Assembly: GCA_001657315.1 (NCBI GenBank)
Contig: LYSV01000062.1
Span: 1 to 35,698, forward strand
Length of the DNA stretch: 35,698 nt
Reading direction: 5' to 3'
Source: Flammeovirgaceae bacterium BBD 1991-12
GTDB lineage: Bacteria > Bacteroidota > Bacteroidia > Cytophagales > Cyclobacteriaceae
Under the pieces are notes generated by a model that saw only the letters and a list, made by a program, of their open reading frames with translations, was not told the origin of the DNA and did no database searches. Below, piece by piece: positions 17,109-26,518 of the stretch; the stretch's first letter is position 1, and each line of letters opens with the position of its first letter. The position numbers and the translations under genes are program-made.

Positions 17109-18128
17109 TTATCCCTTCAACACCAGATCCTTCAGACACGAGATCCACAGCGGGTGATCATTCAGGCTTTCTACCAATTGCACCTTCTCACCACCGTGTT
17201 CTTCAAATAATTCCTGGTATTCATCGCCAATCTCTATGATCGTTTCCAGGCAGTCGGCCGTAAAAGCCGGGGAAAACACCAGTAGTTTTTTAGCCCCTTC
17301 CTTAGCCTTCTGCTCTACCACCTTGTCCGAAAAAGGCTCAAGCCAGTTTTTGTCCAGTCGCGACTGGAAGCAAACCGTGTAGTCCTTCTTTTTAAGCCCC
17401 AGCTTGTCCGCTACGAGTCGTGTAGTAGCATAACATGTGGCCTTGTAGCAATACTGGTTTTCTTCTGTGATCTCATGTTCGCAGTCCCTGTCTGTGCACA
17501 ATCCCTCATCGTATACCTTGTCTACCTGTCGTTCGGGCAGTCCATGATAGGAGAATAAAATGTGATCGTAATCGGAAAGTGTATATTTCGAACCCCGGTC
17601 CACAATGGCCGCTATAAAATCCGGATGGTCGTAATACTGACCCACAAACTTTACCTCAGGGATCACCCACCATTTGGTGATCTCCCTCATGACCAGTTCA
17701 TAGGCTGAGCCTGTAGTGGCAGAGGCATACTGCGGGAACATGGGAAGCACGATGATCCGCTTAAAATTCCTTTTTTTCATCTCAGCCAGCACAACCCGTA
17801 TATTAGGTTTTTTATAACGCATGGCAAGGAAAACTTCACATTCATCACCCAGGGCATCATCCAGGAGCTTACTCACCTGCTGGCTGTAATAGAGCAGAGG
17901 CGAACCGTTTTCAGTCCACAATTCCCTGTATACCTTAGCAGACTTTGGCGCCCTGAAAGGTACTATGATCAGGTTGACCAGCAGCAATCTCAAAAGCCTG
18001 GGGATATCTATTACCCGGGGATCGTTCAGAAATTCAGAAAGATATGATCTTACATCACTCACGGAGGGGCTATCCGGTGTACCCAGATTGATCAATAAGA
18101 CCCCTGTTTTTCCTTTTATTGATTCCAT
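17109..18128 (-). CDS. hemH: Ferrochelatase
   Basis: A 339-residue enzyme that inserts Fe2+ into protoporphyrin (or coproporphyrin) in the last steps of haem synthesis. Catalytic H195 is in LFSYHGLPERQ, and E295 in ADCLETIIEI is the conserved partner; GVLLINLGTPDSP opens the protein. Four cysteines at 211, 216, 227 and 232 (CTDRDCE, YCYKATC) lie in an insert that resembles the Cys-rich insert of several bacterial ferrochelatases, but whether it holds a cluster here is not shown. The ATG at 18128 follows a TTG one codon upstream. A matching -7 box is 20 bases further upstream. Confidence 0.94.
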   Translation of the reverse strand: MESIKGKTGVLLINLGTPDSPSVSDVRSYLSEFLNDPRVIDIPRLLRLLLVNLIIVPFRAPKSAKVYRELWTENGSPLLYYSQQVSKLLDDALGDECEVFLAMRYKKPNIRVVLAEMKKRNFKRIIVLPMFPQYASATTGSAYELVMREITKWWVIPEVKFVGQYYDHPDFIAAIVDRGSKYTLSDYDHILFSYHGLPERQVDKVYDEGLCTDRDCEHEITEENQYCYKATCYATTRLVADKLGLKKKDYTVCFQSRLDKNWLEPFSDKVVEQKAKEGAKKLLVFSPAFTADCLETIIEIGDEYQELFEEHGGEKVQLVESLNDHPLWISCLKDLVLKG

Positions 18129-18148
18129 CAAATGTTATTAACAGCGCA

Positions 18149-18156
18149 CAAAGGTA
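18149..18156 (-). promoter_or_regulatory. -7 promoter box of hemH
   Basis: Minus-strand sequence TACCTTTG, a full match to TAnnTTTG, 20 bases before the hemH ATG. No clear -33 TTTG is at the standard spacing. Confidence 0.5.
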
Positions 18157-18231
18157 ATGGTTCCTTACCTTTTTGTCTTCCCTGATGAGGGGCATAAGCT
18201 GTAAGTTTTAAAATGCTATTTCACAGGCCAT

Positions 18232-18798
18232 TCAAATGTTTGCCTGGAATATGATAGCCGAATAGGCGGCAAAACGGAGGAAACGGGAGGACGCTATGAG
18301 TAAAAAGCGTGTCATATTATAGTTGGTAGAGCCTATAAGCATGCAAATAGCAGAAAATGGCACCGGAGTTATAGCCCCGACAAGCAACAGCAGGCCTCCA
18401 AACCTGTTCAGTGTATTCCTGTAACGAAAAATGTACCGCTGAAAAAGGGGTTTCAACCATGTCATATTTTTCGCATAGCTGCCTACAAAATATCCCAGCA
18501 CCCCCGCACCGAACGAGATAGAAGCCAGCAGCAGAATATTCAGAAAATAAGTTTGGAAAATACCATGCTTGATAGACCAGATCATGAACAGCTCCGGAGG
18601 TATGATCCCAAAAGCCACCTCTGATATAATAAACACAAGATAGACGGCAAAAGGCCAGTTACCTATATAATCGATGAAGCCCTCTATTGGAGTGTACTTC
18701 TGTAACAGAATGTACAGCACCACTATGACCGCCAGCGCAAAAAAACCACGAAACAGATTCCTCAGCAGGAATCTCGACTTAAAATCCAACAGACCCAT
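18232..18798 (-). CDS. VTT/DedA-like membrane protein
   Basis: A 188-residue protein with about five membrane helices. GPLF-like features of the VTT (SNARE-associated/DedA) fold are visible: the E/P-rich re-entrant segment (EVAFGIIPPELFMIW), the glycine-rich helix (ASISFGAGVLGYFVGSYAKN), and LVGAITPVPFSAICMLIGSTNY near the C-terminus, which matches the F..P.P......G motif. DedA/VTT proteins move or scramble lipids such as undecaprenyl phosphate, but the specific member cannot be named. Its ATG is five bases behind the GNAT-fold gene's stop, so it is the third gene of a likely operon with the histidine kinase. Confidence 0.75.
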   Translation of the reverse strand: MGLLDFKSRFLLRNLFRGFFALAVIVVLYILLQKYTPIEGFIDYIGNWPFAVYLVFIISEVAFGIIPPELFMIWSIKHGIFQTYFLNILLLASISFGAGVLGYFVGSYAKNMTWLKPLFQRYIFRYRNTLNRFGGLLLLVGAITPVPFSAICMLIGSTNYNMTRFLLIASSRFLRFAAYSAIIFQANI

Positions 18799-18803
18799 AA
18801 TAA

Positions 18804-19973
18804 CTATTGCATAGGAGCTCTTTTGAAAGGTTTGGTCTCATCAAAGAGTTTCCTGTATGTAATATGGGTTTTAACGATATCGCCTCCCACTTGTTCCACT
18901 ACCCGGATCATCTTTGGATTAAAATCCCCTATCCAGTTCATTTCCATGATATCATAGCGGGTATAGTCCTTTTGTACCATCTGTGCTGTAGCCATTACCA
19001 ATGCGCCTTCAAGGCCCTTGCCCTGGTGCTCAGGAACAATGCCAAAAACCAGTCCCAGCATTTTTTTGCAGGTCTTCCTCCATTTATGCCACAGGAATTT
19101 CATCTTGCCGATCAGATCGAGTTTACCGTTCACATATTTAAAGATCTGATTCACCTCTGGTAAATTCATATAAAATGCCACCGGATCATCATTATAATAT
19201 CCAAACCAAATAATCTTCTCATCAATGATGGGCTTCATCTGTTTCATAATGTTCTTTGCCTGAAGACCGGACATCTGGGCTACACCCTTATGTCGTGCCC
19301 ATGCCTTGTTGTAAATGATCCGGAAATGTTCTGTATACTCGTCCAGCTTTTTCATTTCGAGGTGACGAAAGGTATAGGCCGGATCCTGGAATGCCTTTTC
19401 AGCCTTTTCCATCAAGCGCGGAGAAAAGGGGTCTCTCACCCGGCGGCCAAAAGTGAACTGTTTGAAGTATATCTGAAAACCATAGGCTTCAAACAGGTTC
19501 TGATAATAGGGAAAATTGTAGTTGCAGTTGTAATTGGGCTCAATCTGGAATCCATCCACCAGTAGCCCCCACCACTTGTCACGTTCGCCAAAGTTTATGG
19601 GGCCGTCCATGGCTTCCATGCCTCTGGATTCCAGCCATTCCCTACCCGTATCGAACAGTTTAAAGGCTGCATCGCGATCATCTATACATTCGAAGAAGCC
19701 CAGACCACCGGTAGGCTGATCATTGTCTTTTTTGACCGTTTTTTGGTTTATGAAAGCAGCTATACGTCCAATAGTCTTTCCTGACCCGTCACGCAGGATC
19801 CAGCGGGTACATTCACCATTCCGGAAAGTCTTGTTCTTTTTTGGATCAAAGACAGTGTCGATGTCCTTATCAAGTGGCCTTATCCAGTTTTTTTCCTTCC
19901 TGTAAAGGCGGACGGGAAACTCCAGAAACTCTTTGGCCAGCTTCGCGTCTTTTATTTCCAGCACTTGCATCAT
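18804..19973 (-). CDS. GNAT-fold N-acetyltransferase-like protein
   Basis: A 389-residue protein. The C-terminal half contains a GNAT acetyl-CoA pyrophosphate loop (VPEHQGKGLEGALVMATAQ, fitting Q-x-x-G-x-G) and the following helix. The N-terminal part (EFLEFPVRLYRKEKNWIRPLDKD) is a recurrent opening of a Bacteroidota/Proteobacteria family of about 390 residues that is usually annotated as hypothetical; in it a GNAT-like N-domain (TIGRIAAFINQ) precedes the active one, so two tandem folds are likely. The substrate is not known. It lies 25 bases after the multi-PAS kinase stop and five bases before the VTT gene, suggesting shared transcription. Confidence 0.7.
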   Translation of the reverse strand: MMQVLEIKDAKLAKEFLEFPVRLYRKEKNWIRPLDKDIDTVFDPKKNKTFRNGECTRWILRDGSGKTIGRIAAFINQKTVKKDNDQPTGGLGFFECIDDRDAAFKLFDTGREWLESRGMEAMDGPINFGERDKWWGLLVDGFQIEPNYNCNYNFPYYQNLFEAYGFQIYFKQFTFGRRVRDPFSPRLMEKAEKAFQDPAYTFRHLEMKKLDEYTEHFRIIYNKAWARHKGVAQMSGLQAKNIMKQMKPIIDEKIIWFGYYNDDPVAFYMNLPEVNQIFKYVNGKLDLIGKMKFLWHKWRKTCKKMLGLVFGIVPEHQGKGLEGALVMATAQMVQKDYTRYDIMEMNWIGDFNPKMIRVVEQVGGDIVKTHITYRKLFDETKPFKRAPMQ

Positions 19974-19998
19974 CCCACAATAATAAAGCTTCTCTTGA

Positions 19999-22227
19999 TC
20001 AATAAGAGGATTTCCAGGAGTCTTTCATATTTGGTAGGACTATTTTAAAGGTTGTCCCATCACCTTCCTTGCTGGATACATCAATCCGGCCTCCAAGCTT
20101 ATCTACAGCGTTCTTTACTATGTAAAGGCCTATACCAGAACCTTCCGAAAATTCAGTGGCCCTGTAAAACATATCAAATATTTTAGGGATAGTAGCCTGA
20201 CTGATACCAATACCGTTGTCTGAGACACATATCTCGACCTGTATATCACTGACATCAATATCAATTGTGACAAAGTGTTCAGCTTTCGCAGGATCAAGAT
20301 ACTTTATGGTGTTGGAGATGAGATTCCTGAATACCTCATTGATCCTCCATTGATCACTGTAAAACTCTGCAGGATGAATATTTACCTCTTTTTTGATGTT
20401 TTCTGCATTGGGTAGATAGCTGAGTTCTTCAAAGCACCTTGTTACCGTATCGTTTAAGTCAATTTCAGATACTTCCAGTTGTAGCTTAAGATTTTTCGAA
20501 TGACTTAGTACATCATTGATGAAATGATCCAGTTGCTCAACCCGGTTCCCGATAAGATCTATATAGGTTTTAAGCAGATTCCTGCTGTTATCATGCCGGG
20601 CGAGGTACACCAGCCCAAGCACAGAAGAAAGCGGTGCACGCAGATCGTGAGAAACCTTGTAAACGAAATTGTCCAGCTCTTCATTTCTCACCTGTAGCTC
20701 ATTTTCTACCTTTTTTCTATCTGTTATATCTACATAGATGCCATAGATCCCTATGGTTTCATTACCCAGAGCTACGGGGACGCCATAAATGATCACCGGC
20801 ACGAGAGAACCGTTCTTATGTCGTCTCATGGACTCGATGGAATTTATTTCACCCTCGGCCGTCAACAGTTCTATATCCAGGGCCTCCTCTTTATACCCCT
20901 CCGGCACAATAATATCATTGACCTGACAGCCTAAAAGATCCTGCCTCGAATAGCCGAAAATATTGATAAAGCCCTGATTGACCTGCAACACCTTGTGCTG
21001 CTCATCCAATAGGACCAGTCCCAACGGCGAGTTGTCGAACAATTGGGTGAAAAGCAGCTCATTGTGCTTGGACCTCTGCTCCGCCAGCTTCCGTTCGGTT
21101 ACATCCAGGAGCATGCCATATCTCACCTTTGGATTACTGCCATGGGTATCGGACTTTCCTTCGATCCACTTCGTCTGTCCGCTAATGATAAACCGCCCCT
21201 CCCACTCCCATTTTATGGCGTTATGTGCGCTGTAATTTGATGTGCGGATGAATTGGTCAACATCTTCCGGGTGGACCAGTGACTGGATCAGCAGGGGATC
21301 ATGTAATATTTCTTCAGGAGTATACCCAAACATTTCTATACATCCCTGGCTGATGTATTTAACAATGGCGTTATCGCCTTCCTGTTCATATTCATAAATG
21401 ACGCCAGGTAGTCCCATGGTCAACAACTGGAACTTAAGGTGGTTCTCCGTGAGTATCTCTTCTGCCTGCATTTGGTAGGTAACGTCAGAAATCACCAGCA
21501 CCACCTCTTCTACCATACCTCCTTCATCCATAATAGGAAAAATATGACCCTTTATGAATTTGGTAATATCCATACCATACGGCCTCAGTGCTCTTGTTCG
21601 CTCAGGGTTATAGGCAATACAGGGTATGTCTGCAGTCTCCCCACTGAATCCTTTTTCCAGAAACGGTCTCATTCCCAGTTCATCCAGTTGTTCGTCTTCA
21701 AGGATGTTGTAGCTGCCACTTTTCACAAGTTTCCGGCCAATCTCAGAACCGGCACCCCAGATATTGCCGTAGGCCCGGTTATAATATTTTGGAGTGCCAT
21801 CAGGACGGTAAATGGCAGTGGCTACCGGCGATTCTTCAATCAATGGTTTATATCGGCTATCTTCCTCTTTTTTCCGTAAATCCCTGAATGAGCGATGGAA
21901 CATAACAAGGCATGACACAGACTGCTCATCTGACGATTCCATTGGAGTAAAGGACGGGGTAAACACCTGCAAGTCATCAAATGAAAGCGGAACAGACGAA
22001 AAACCTCCCTTTCCCTTCAGAGCCTTTTCAAGGCAGGTGACAAACCAGCCCTGGGAGAATTGATCCATGATCTGCGGCAAGGCGTTCCCAACCACCTCAC
22101 GTTGAGTGAGTTTCGTTAAGCCTTCCATACCTTCATTCCACACTACTACGTTCATATGCCCGTCAATGATGAAAGCTGCTTCAGTAATGCTCTCAAGAGC
22201 AAGACCACCTTTTTTTCCGACGATCAT
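19999..22227 (-). CDS. Soluble multi-PAS sensor histidine kinase
   Basis: A 742-residue kinase without membrane segments. Four PAS-like domains can be seen: about 10-110 (AAFIIDGHMNVVVWNEG), 125-260 (SPVATAIYRPDGTPKYYN), 270-385 (GLPGVIYEYE..., IEMFGYTPEEIL), and 395-510 (SPLGLVLLDEQHKVLQVNQ, IFGYSRQDLLG). The HisKA box is KVSHDLRAPLSSVLGL near residue 540 and the ATPase domain has VSDNGIGIS and GSGIGLYIVKNAV. The catalytic half is clearly related to that of the membrane kinase at 8824-10539, suggesting duplication. No receiver protein is adjacent. The ATG at 22227 starts directly in front of the first PAS domain. Confidence 0.88.
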   Translation of the reverse strand: MIVGKKGGLALESITEAAFIIDGHMNVVVWNEGMEGLTKLTQREVVGNALPQIMDQFSQGWFVTCLEKALKGKGGFSSVPLSFDDLQVFTPSFTPMESSDEQSVSCLVMFHRSFRDLRKKEEDSRYKPLIEESPVATAIYRPDGTPKYYNRAYGNIWGAGSEIGRKLVKSGSYNILEDEQLDELGMRPFLEKGFSGETADIPCIAYNPERTRALRPYGMDITKFIKGHIFPIMDEGGMVEEVVLVISDVTYQMQAEEILTENHLKFQLLTMGLPGVIYEYEQEGDNAIVKYISQGCIEMFGYTPEEILHDPLLIQSLVHPEDVDQFIRTSNYSAHNAIKWEWEGRFIISGQTKWIEGKSDTHGSNPKVRYGMLLDVTERKLAEQRSKHNELLFTQLFDNSPLGLVLLDEQHKVLQVNQGFINIFGYSRQDLLGCQVNDIIVPEGYKEEALDIELLTAEGEINSIESMRRHKNGSLVPVIIYGVPVALGNETIGIYGIYVDITDRKKVENELQVRNEELDNFVYKVSHDLRAPLSSVLGLVYLARHDNSRNLLKTYIDLIGNRVEQLDHFINDVLSHSKNLKLQLEVSEIDLNDTVTRCFEELSYLPNAENIKKEVNIHPAEFYSDQWRINEVFRNLISNTIKYLDPAKAEHFVTIDIDVSDIQVEICVSDNGIGISQATIPKIFDMFYRATEFSEGSGIGLYIVKNAVDKLGGRIDVSSKEGDGTTFKIVLPNMKDSWKSSY

Positions 22228-22383
22228 TCTTGCAAGATAATTCTAAAATTGGTGATATCCACTTTTTCTGCGGATGAGGTCGGTTGTCTTTGTACGGGAA
22301 TTGATAAAAAGCCAATAGGAATGTTGTTTGTAAGACACTGTCTTCTACTGTGAAATTACTAATTTGCTGAAAAATCCTATGAC

Positions 22384-23613
22384 ATGAACTCCACCAAGGT
22401 CACTTTTAACAATGCGCATAACGTAAAGCTTTCCGCGAACCTGGAAATGCCCGTGGGAGGCCAGCCGGTGGCGTATGCCATATTCGCTCATTGCTTTACA
22501 TGCTCGAGAAACCTGTCGGCTGTGGTGAACATCAGCCGGTCGTTGAACCTGCGAAAAATTGCGGTGTTACGATTCGACTTCACAGGTCTGGGAGACAGTG
22601 AAGGTGACTTTTCAGATACCAATTTTTCATCCAACGTAGAGGACCTGCTGTCAGCCTATGATTTTCTCAAGCAGAACTATGAGGCGCCGGAAATTATAAT
22701 AGGCCACTCACTGGGAGGAGCTGCTGTACTGGTAGCAGCCGGATCCATGAAGAATATAAAGGCTGTGGTCACCATAGGAGCGCCGGCTGATCCTCCTCAC
22801 GTGAAAAACCTGTTTAAGGAAAGCCTGGAAGAGATCAGTAAAAGCGGAGAAGCAACGGTATCCATAGGGGGCCGGCCCTTCAAAGTAAAGGAGCAGCTTC
22901 TCCACGACCTGGAGAAAAGTGATATGAAAGACACATTGGGCAGGTTGAACAAAGCCCTGCTCATCCTGCACTCTCCCCAGGACCAGATCGTAGAGATTGA
23001 CAATGCAAGAAAGATATATGAAGGAGCGCGACATCCCAAAAGCTTTGTGACCCTGGACGGAGCTGATCATCTCCTGAGCAATAAATCAGATTCCCTGTAC
23101 GTAGGTGACATTATCTCGTCATGGGCCAGCCGCTACCTTAAGGCACCGGAAGAACCCAGGCTGGATTCTGACCGGCAGGTAGTGACCCGAACGGGAGATG
23201 ATGGCTTTACCACGGAGATCAAAACGGTGGATCACTATTTTCTGGCCGATGAACCTACGTCGCTGGGTGGAAAAAATCTGGGGCCTACCCCTTATGATCT
23301 GTTGATAGCTGCCCTGGGTTCCTGTACCAGTATAACACTCAGAATGTATGCTGACAGAAAGGGCTGGCCATTGGAAGAGGTACGTGTTCACCTTGATCAT
23401 AACAAGGTACACGAGCAGGACTGTGAAAACTGTGAAAATGAAAAGTCTAAAATTGATCAGATCGATCGTGAAATCGAGCTTTTTGGCAACCTGGATCAGG
23501 AGCAGAAGCAAAAACTGATAGAGATCGCTGATAAATGCCCTGTACACCGAACGTTGCATGGAGAAGTGAGGGTGATCACCAAATTGGCGCAGGACACCAC
23601 CGTAACTGATTAG
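22384..23613 (+). CDS. Bifunctional alpha/beta-hydrolase and OsmC family protein
   Basis: A 409-residue fusion. Residues 1-250 are an alpha/beta hydrolase with nucleophile S109 in GHSLGG, Asp near 200 in SPQDQIVEID and His229 in GADHLL. Residues 270-400 are an OsmC/Ohr domain with the two reactive cysteines C314 (ALGSCTS) and C385 (DKCPVH). OsmC proteins reduce organic hydroperoxides; an extra stretch of C-x2-C (QDCENCEN) between them is typical of this fused family. The fusion implies that an ester or hydroperoxide substrate is handled by both domains, which has not been shown. The start ATG at 22384 gives the expected N-terminus. Confidence 0.9.
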   Translation: MNSTKVTFNNAHNVKLSANLEMPVGGQPVAYAIFAHCFTCSRNLSAVVNISRSLNLRKIAVLRFDFTGLGDSEGDFSDTNFSSNVEDLLSAYDFLKQNYEAPEIIIGHSLGGAAVLVAAGSMKNIKAVVTIGAPADPPHVKNLFKESLEEISKSGEATVSIGGRPFKVKEQLLHDLEKSDMKDTLGRLNKALLILHSPQDQIVEIDNARKIYEGARHPKSFVTLDGADHLLSNKSDSLYVGDIISSWASRYLKAPEEPRLDSDRQVVTRTGDDGFTTEIKTVDHYFLADEPTSLGGKNLGPTPYDLLIAALGSCTSITLRMYADRKGWPLEEVRVHLDHNKVHEQDCENCENEKSKIDQIDREIELFGNLDQEQKQKLIEIADKCPVHRTLHGEVRVITKLAQDTTVTD

Positions 23614-23711
23614 TATCTCAAAGAAAGCTCTGTAACAGTGATCTGGCGCAGCTGGTACAGGGTATTCAGTCCATGGCCAAAAACATTAATTCATCTACTA
23701 TGGACCGGATA

Positions 23712-24473
23712 CTATCGATTTTTCACACTCTGTTTCTTTCCTTCCTTATCTACCCGGACATACTTCACTTCACTTAATTTCCAGTCAATGACCAGCCCGC
23801 GTCCCAAACCTTCTGCCGCTTTCCTGCCATACAACAGCTCTGCCAGGTACAGCGCAGGGTCATAGGATCTTGCTCCCCCGACCGATGTAATGAGCTTACC
23901 ATCATGGACAAAGCTTATCCCTTCATGTACAGTGAGGTGGGGAAAGGTGTCTTTGTAACGCTGAATATCTGACGGAAAGGTGGTGGATTCCCTTCCATCT
24001 GCCAGACCGGCCTTTGCCAGCACAAAAGCCCCATCACACAGAGACATTACATAATCAGCCTCCTGACCGGTAGTTTTTACAAAATCGATCAGGGCGTGAT
24101 CTTCGAGGTCAGTATCCATACTATGTTCAGCGCTCGGAACCACTAAAACATCGATTTCCGGAAGCGTATCATGCAGGTAAGAATAGTCCGGCAGGATCCG
24201 AAGGCCTTCAAAACTGGTTACGGGATCTCTGTCAGGCGCAACGGTAAAAACCTTCATCCCCTTTTCAGTATGAAAAACAGTGTGGTGCAGAATATCCATG
24301 GGAGCGACCAGTTCTGAGTTATACACTCCATCAACAATCAAAAAAGCAACATTCATTACTTTTTCCGGCATGACCGCCGGCATTTCCGGCTCATCAGATA
24401 TCTCTTTTTTTTTGGATTGGCAGGAAAAGGTGTATATGATCAGTGAAAAAACAATCCATATTCTTGTTACCAT
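23712..24473 (-). CDS. DJ-1/PfpI family lipoprotein
   Basis: A 253-residue protein with a lipoprotein signal: short basic start, hydrophobic stretch (IWIVFSLIIYTFS) and C18 in TFSCQSKKK, so it should be lipidated and exported. From residue 40 the body is a DJ-1/PfpI/ThiJ fold (VAFLIVDGVYNSELVAPMDIL), with nucleophile-elbow C146 in MSLCDGAFVLA and E54. Members act as cysteine-dependent hydrolases, glyoxalases or chaperones, or as the amidase half of transcription regulators; this one has no DNA-binding domain. The envelope location is unusual for the family but occurs in Bacteroidota. Confidence 0.85.
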   Translation of the reverse strand: MVTRIWIVFSLIIYTFSCQSKKKEISDEPEMPAVMPEKVMNVAFLIVDGVYNSELVAPMDILHHTVFHTEKGMKVFTVAPDRDPVTSFEGLRILPDYSYLHDTLPEIDVLVVPSAEHSMDTDLEDHALIDFVKTTGQEADYVMSLCDGAFVLAKAGLADGRESTTFPSDIQRYKDTFPHLTVHEGISFVHDGKLITSVGGARSYDPALYLAELLYGRKAAEGLGRGLVIDWKLSEVKYVRVDKEGKKQSVKNR

Positions 24474-24684
24474 AAATAAGTAATTTTAATCAGCAAATTA
24501 ACGATTTTCAGTGCCACCAGATGCTGACAAAAAAATTAAATATCCCACGGATCAAAAAACTGTTATTCCCGATCTGCCATGGCACAAAACACAAAGGTCT
24601 CCTAACCATGTATGCTACTTATGCATGAATACTTTGGTTTAAAAATGGTAATGAATCCACGATCTCCTGAAAAAACATAACCGG

Positions 24685-25827
24685 ATGCCTGAATTCATTG
24701 AAAAGGAGATCAGTTCGATCCTGAATGTGAAAAAGTTCATCGATCCGTGGTTTTGGGATCGTTACACGCTCAACCCCTATAATGGCTGTTCGTTTGGTTG
24801 TGTTTATTGCGATGCCAGAAGCGACCACTATCACATGCCCGAAGACTTTGAAAACAAAATCCTCATCAAGAAAGAGCCGCATACCCTTTTGAATGCAAGA
24901 CTGACACGGGCACGTACATTGCCAAAAGATGTAGTGGGAATAGGTGGTGTTACCGATAGCTACCAGCCAGCCGAGCGTATCTATAAGAATACTAAAAATT
25001 GCCTGAGCGTATTGCTCAAACATGGCTATCCTGTCCATATAGCCACAAAGTCACTGCTTATCGAAAAAGACCTCGGCCTGATCGATGAAATAGGTAAAGC
25101 AAGCTGGGCTACTATATCGGTAACGATCACCAGTTCTGAGCCACACATGTCTAAATTTCTTGATTTCCGCGCCCCGGCACCCGCCAAAAGGTTTCAACTG
25201 GTGGAGCGAATCAAAAAGGAAACAAAAAATATACAGACAGGCATATTGCTCATACCCGTTGTACCCTACCTCGGCGATGACCGGCACGCCCTGGAAGATC
25301 TGGTAAAAAAGACCAAAGACTGCGGCGCAGATTATCTTCTTTTCAGCTCAGGGATGACGCTACGCAACAAACAGGCACTTTGGTTCTTTAAAAACCTTTC
25401 TCAATTCCGTCCGGAGCTGATCCCCAGGTATGAAAAGCTCTACAGATTTTCATATGATCATCATGAGTACAAAGGCCTGTATTCACCTCCGGCTGAATAT
25501 ACCCGTCCTCTTAATGAACTACTCCTTGAGCTTGCAGCAAAACATCAGGTCCCCATCCGGATCAAACGCTTCCTTCCGAAGGATTTCAGAAAATTGAACT
25601 ATACCATTGCTGAAATACTTTTCAATGACTTCTATCAAGATGAACTACTCGGGAGAGAAAACAAAAATCTGTTCTGGGCCGCTCATAATATCCAGAAGTT
25701 GAATGAGTCCATCCGGAACGTTTGGAACAGAGGACAACTGGACCAGATATGGAATGTGAAAGGCGGGCTGTACACAAGAGTGGAAAAACTGCTACGGGAC
25801 CTGCTCCAACTTCCTGAAGACCGTTGA
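24685..25827 (+). CDS. Radical SAM protein, SPL (spore photoproduct lyase)-like family
   Basis: A 380-residue protein with the radical SAM cluster motif C35-x3-C39-x2-C42 (CSFGCVYC) preceded by YTLNPYNG, the signature of the COG1533 group related to spore photoproduct lyase. The TIM barrel follows (GVTDSYQPAE, TKSLLIEKDLGLI, SVTITSSEP, TGILLIPVVPYLGD). The substrate is unknown for the non-sporulating members. The ATG at 24685 is the first start before the motif. Its 3' end overlaps the convergent methyltransferase gene by 36 bases, so the last 11 codons of both genes are read from opposite strands. Confidence 0.88.
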   Translation: MPEFIEKEISSILNVKKFIDPWFWDRYTLNPYNGCSFGCVYCDARSDHYHMPEDFENKILIKKEPHTLLNARLTRARTLPKDVVGIGGVTDSYQPAERIYKNTKNCLSVLLKHGYPVHIATKSLLIEKDLGLIDEIGKASWATISVTITSSEPHMSKFLDFRAPAPAKRFQLVERIKKETKNIQTGILLIPVVPYLGDDRHALEDLVKKTKDCGADYLLFSSGMTLRNKQALWFFKNLSQFRPELIPRYEKLYRFSYDHHEYKGLYSPPAEYTRPLNELLLELAAKHQVPIRIKRFLPKDFRKLNYTIAEILFNDFYQDELLGRENKNLFWAAHNIQKLNESIRNVWNRGQLDQIWNVKGGLYTRVEKLLRDLLQLPEDR

Positions 25828-26424
25828 AATGATCATCGCCCGGTAAAAGAATTTCTCCTTCTCCTTCTTAAATCCCAATCTTTGAATGCGTTGTTGAAAA
25901 TCCAGCAATTCACTCCCTTCCAAACCGGCAAACAGGCGAAAAAAAAGATACATGATCTTAACCAATGCCTTTTGCCACAGTTTATCCGTTTTGATGAAAT
26001 CCGTCATCAGCCAGATCGCTCCGGGCCTGAGATGGTCACTGATCTTTTCCATGACCACCGGGAGGTGGTGCTTGTTGAACACATCCAGAAAAAAAGCTGT
26101 GATCACCACATCGAATGTTTGGGCAGGAATATCCCGTTCCGTCCCATGGATGAATTCAACCGTTAGATTTTGAAAAGGTCCTTTTTCACGGGATAACTGC
26201 AGCATCCTGGAAGATTGCTCGATGTAAGTCAGGTGGAGCGATATGTTCAGTTGATCAAGGCTTTTCAGTATCCGGCCGGTACCTCCTCCCAGGATCAGTA
26301 CTTTTGATCCTGGGAGGACCGCCTTTAAAAAGTGAGACTGTGATTCCGTTATGGCTTGACCAAAGATCAGATGAGCCAGCGGATCGTAAAAAATGGCTAT
26401 TTTGTCAAAATTGTTCCTTATCAA
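25792..26424 (-). CDS. Class I SAM-dependent methyltransferase
   Basis: A 210-residue protein with the Rossmann SAM-binding motifs: motif I VLILGGGTGRIL near residue 45, acidic residue after strand 2 (TYIEQSSRML), motif II/III FDVVITAFFLDVF and LRPGAIWLMTDF. It belongs to the broad UbiE/Methyltransf_11-like group; the substrate cannot be told. The start used is a TTG at 26424, because no in-frame ATG lies in front of the domain before an upstream stop. It is followed by nothing on its strand, and its 3' end lies inside the last codons of the radical SAM gene. Confidence 0.82.
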   Translation of the reverse strand: MIRNNFDKIAIFYDPLAHLIFGQAITESQSHFLKAVLPGSKVLILGGGTGRILKSLDQLNISLHLTYIEQSSRMLQLSREKGPFQNLTVEFIHGTERDIPAQTFDVVITAFFLDVFNKHHLPVVMEKISDHLRPGAIWLMTDFIKTDKLWQKALVKIMYLFFRLFAGLEGSELLDFQQRIQRLGFKKEKEKFFYRAMIISTVFRKLEQVP

Positions 26425-26518
26425 CTGATATGCAATACGGACAATGAAAAAACTCTATGACATGTCAGTTAGGAGTTCTTGAGTCTTATTTTAAGAACAT
26501 TTAAATGGGATTGAATGA

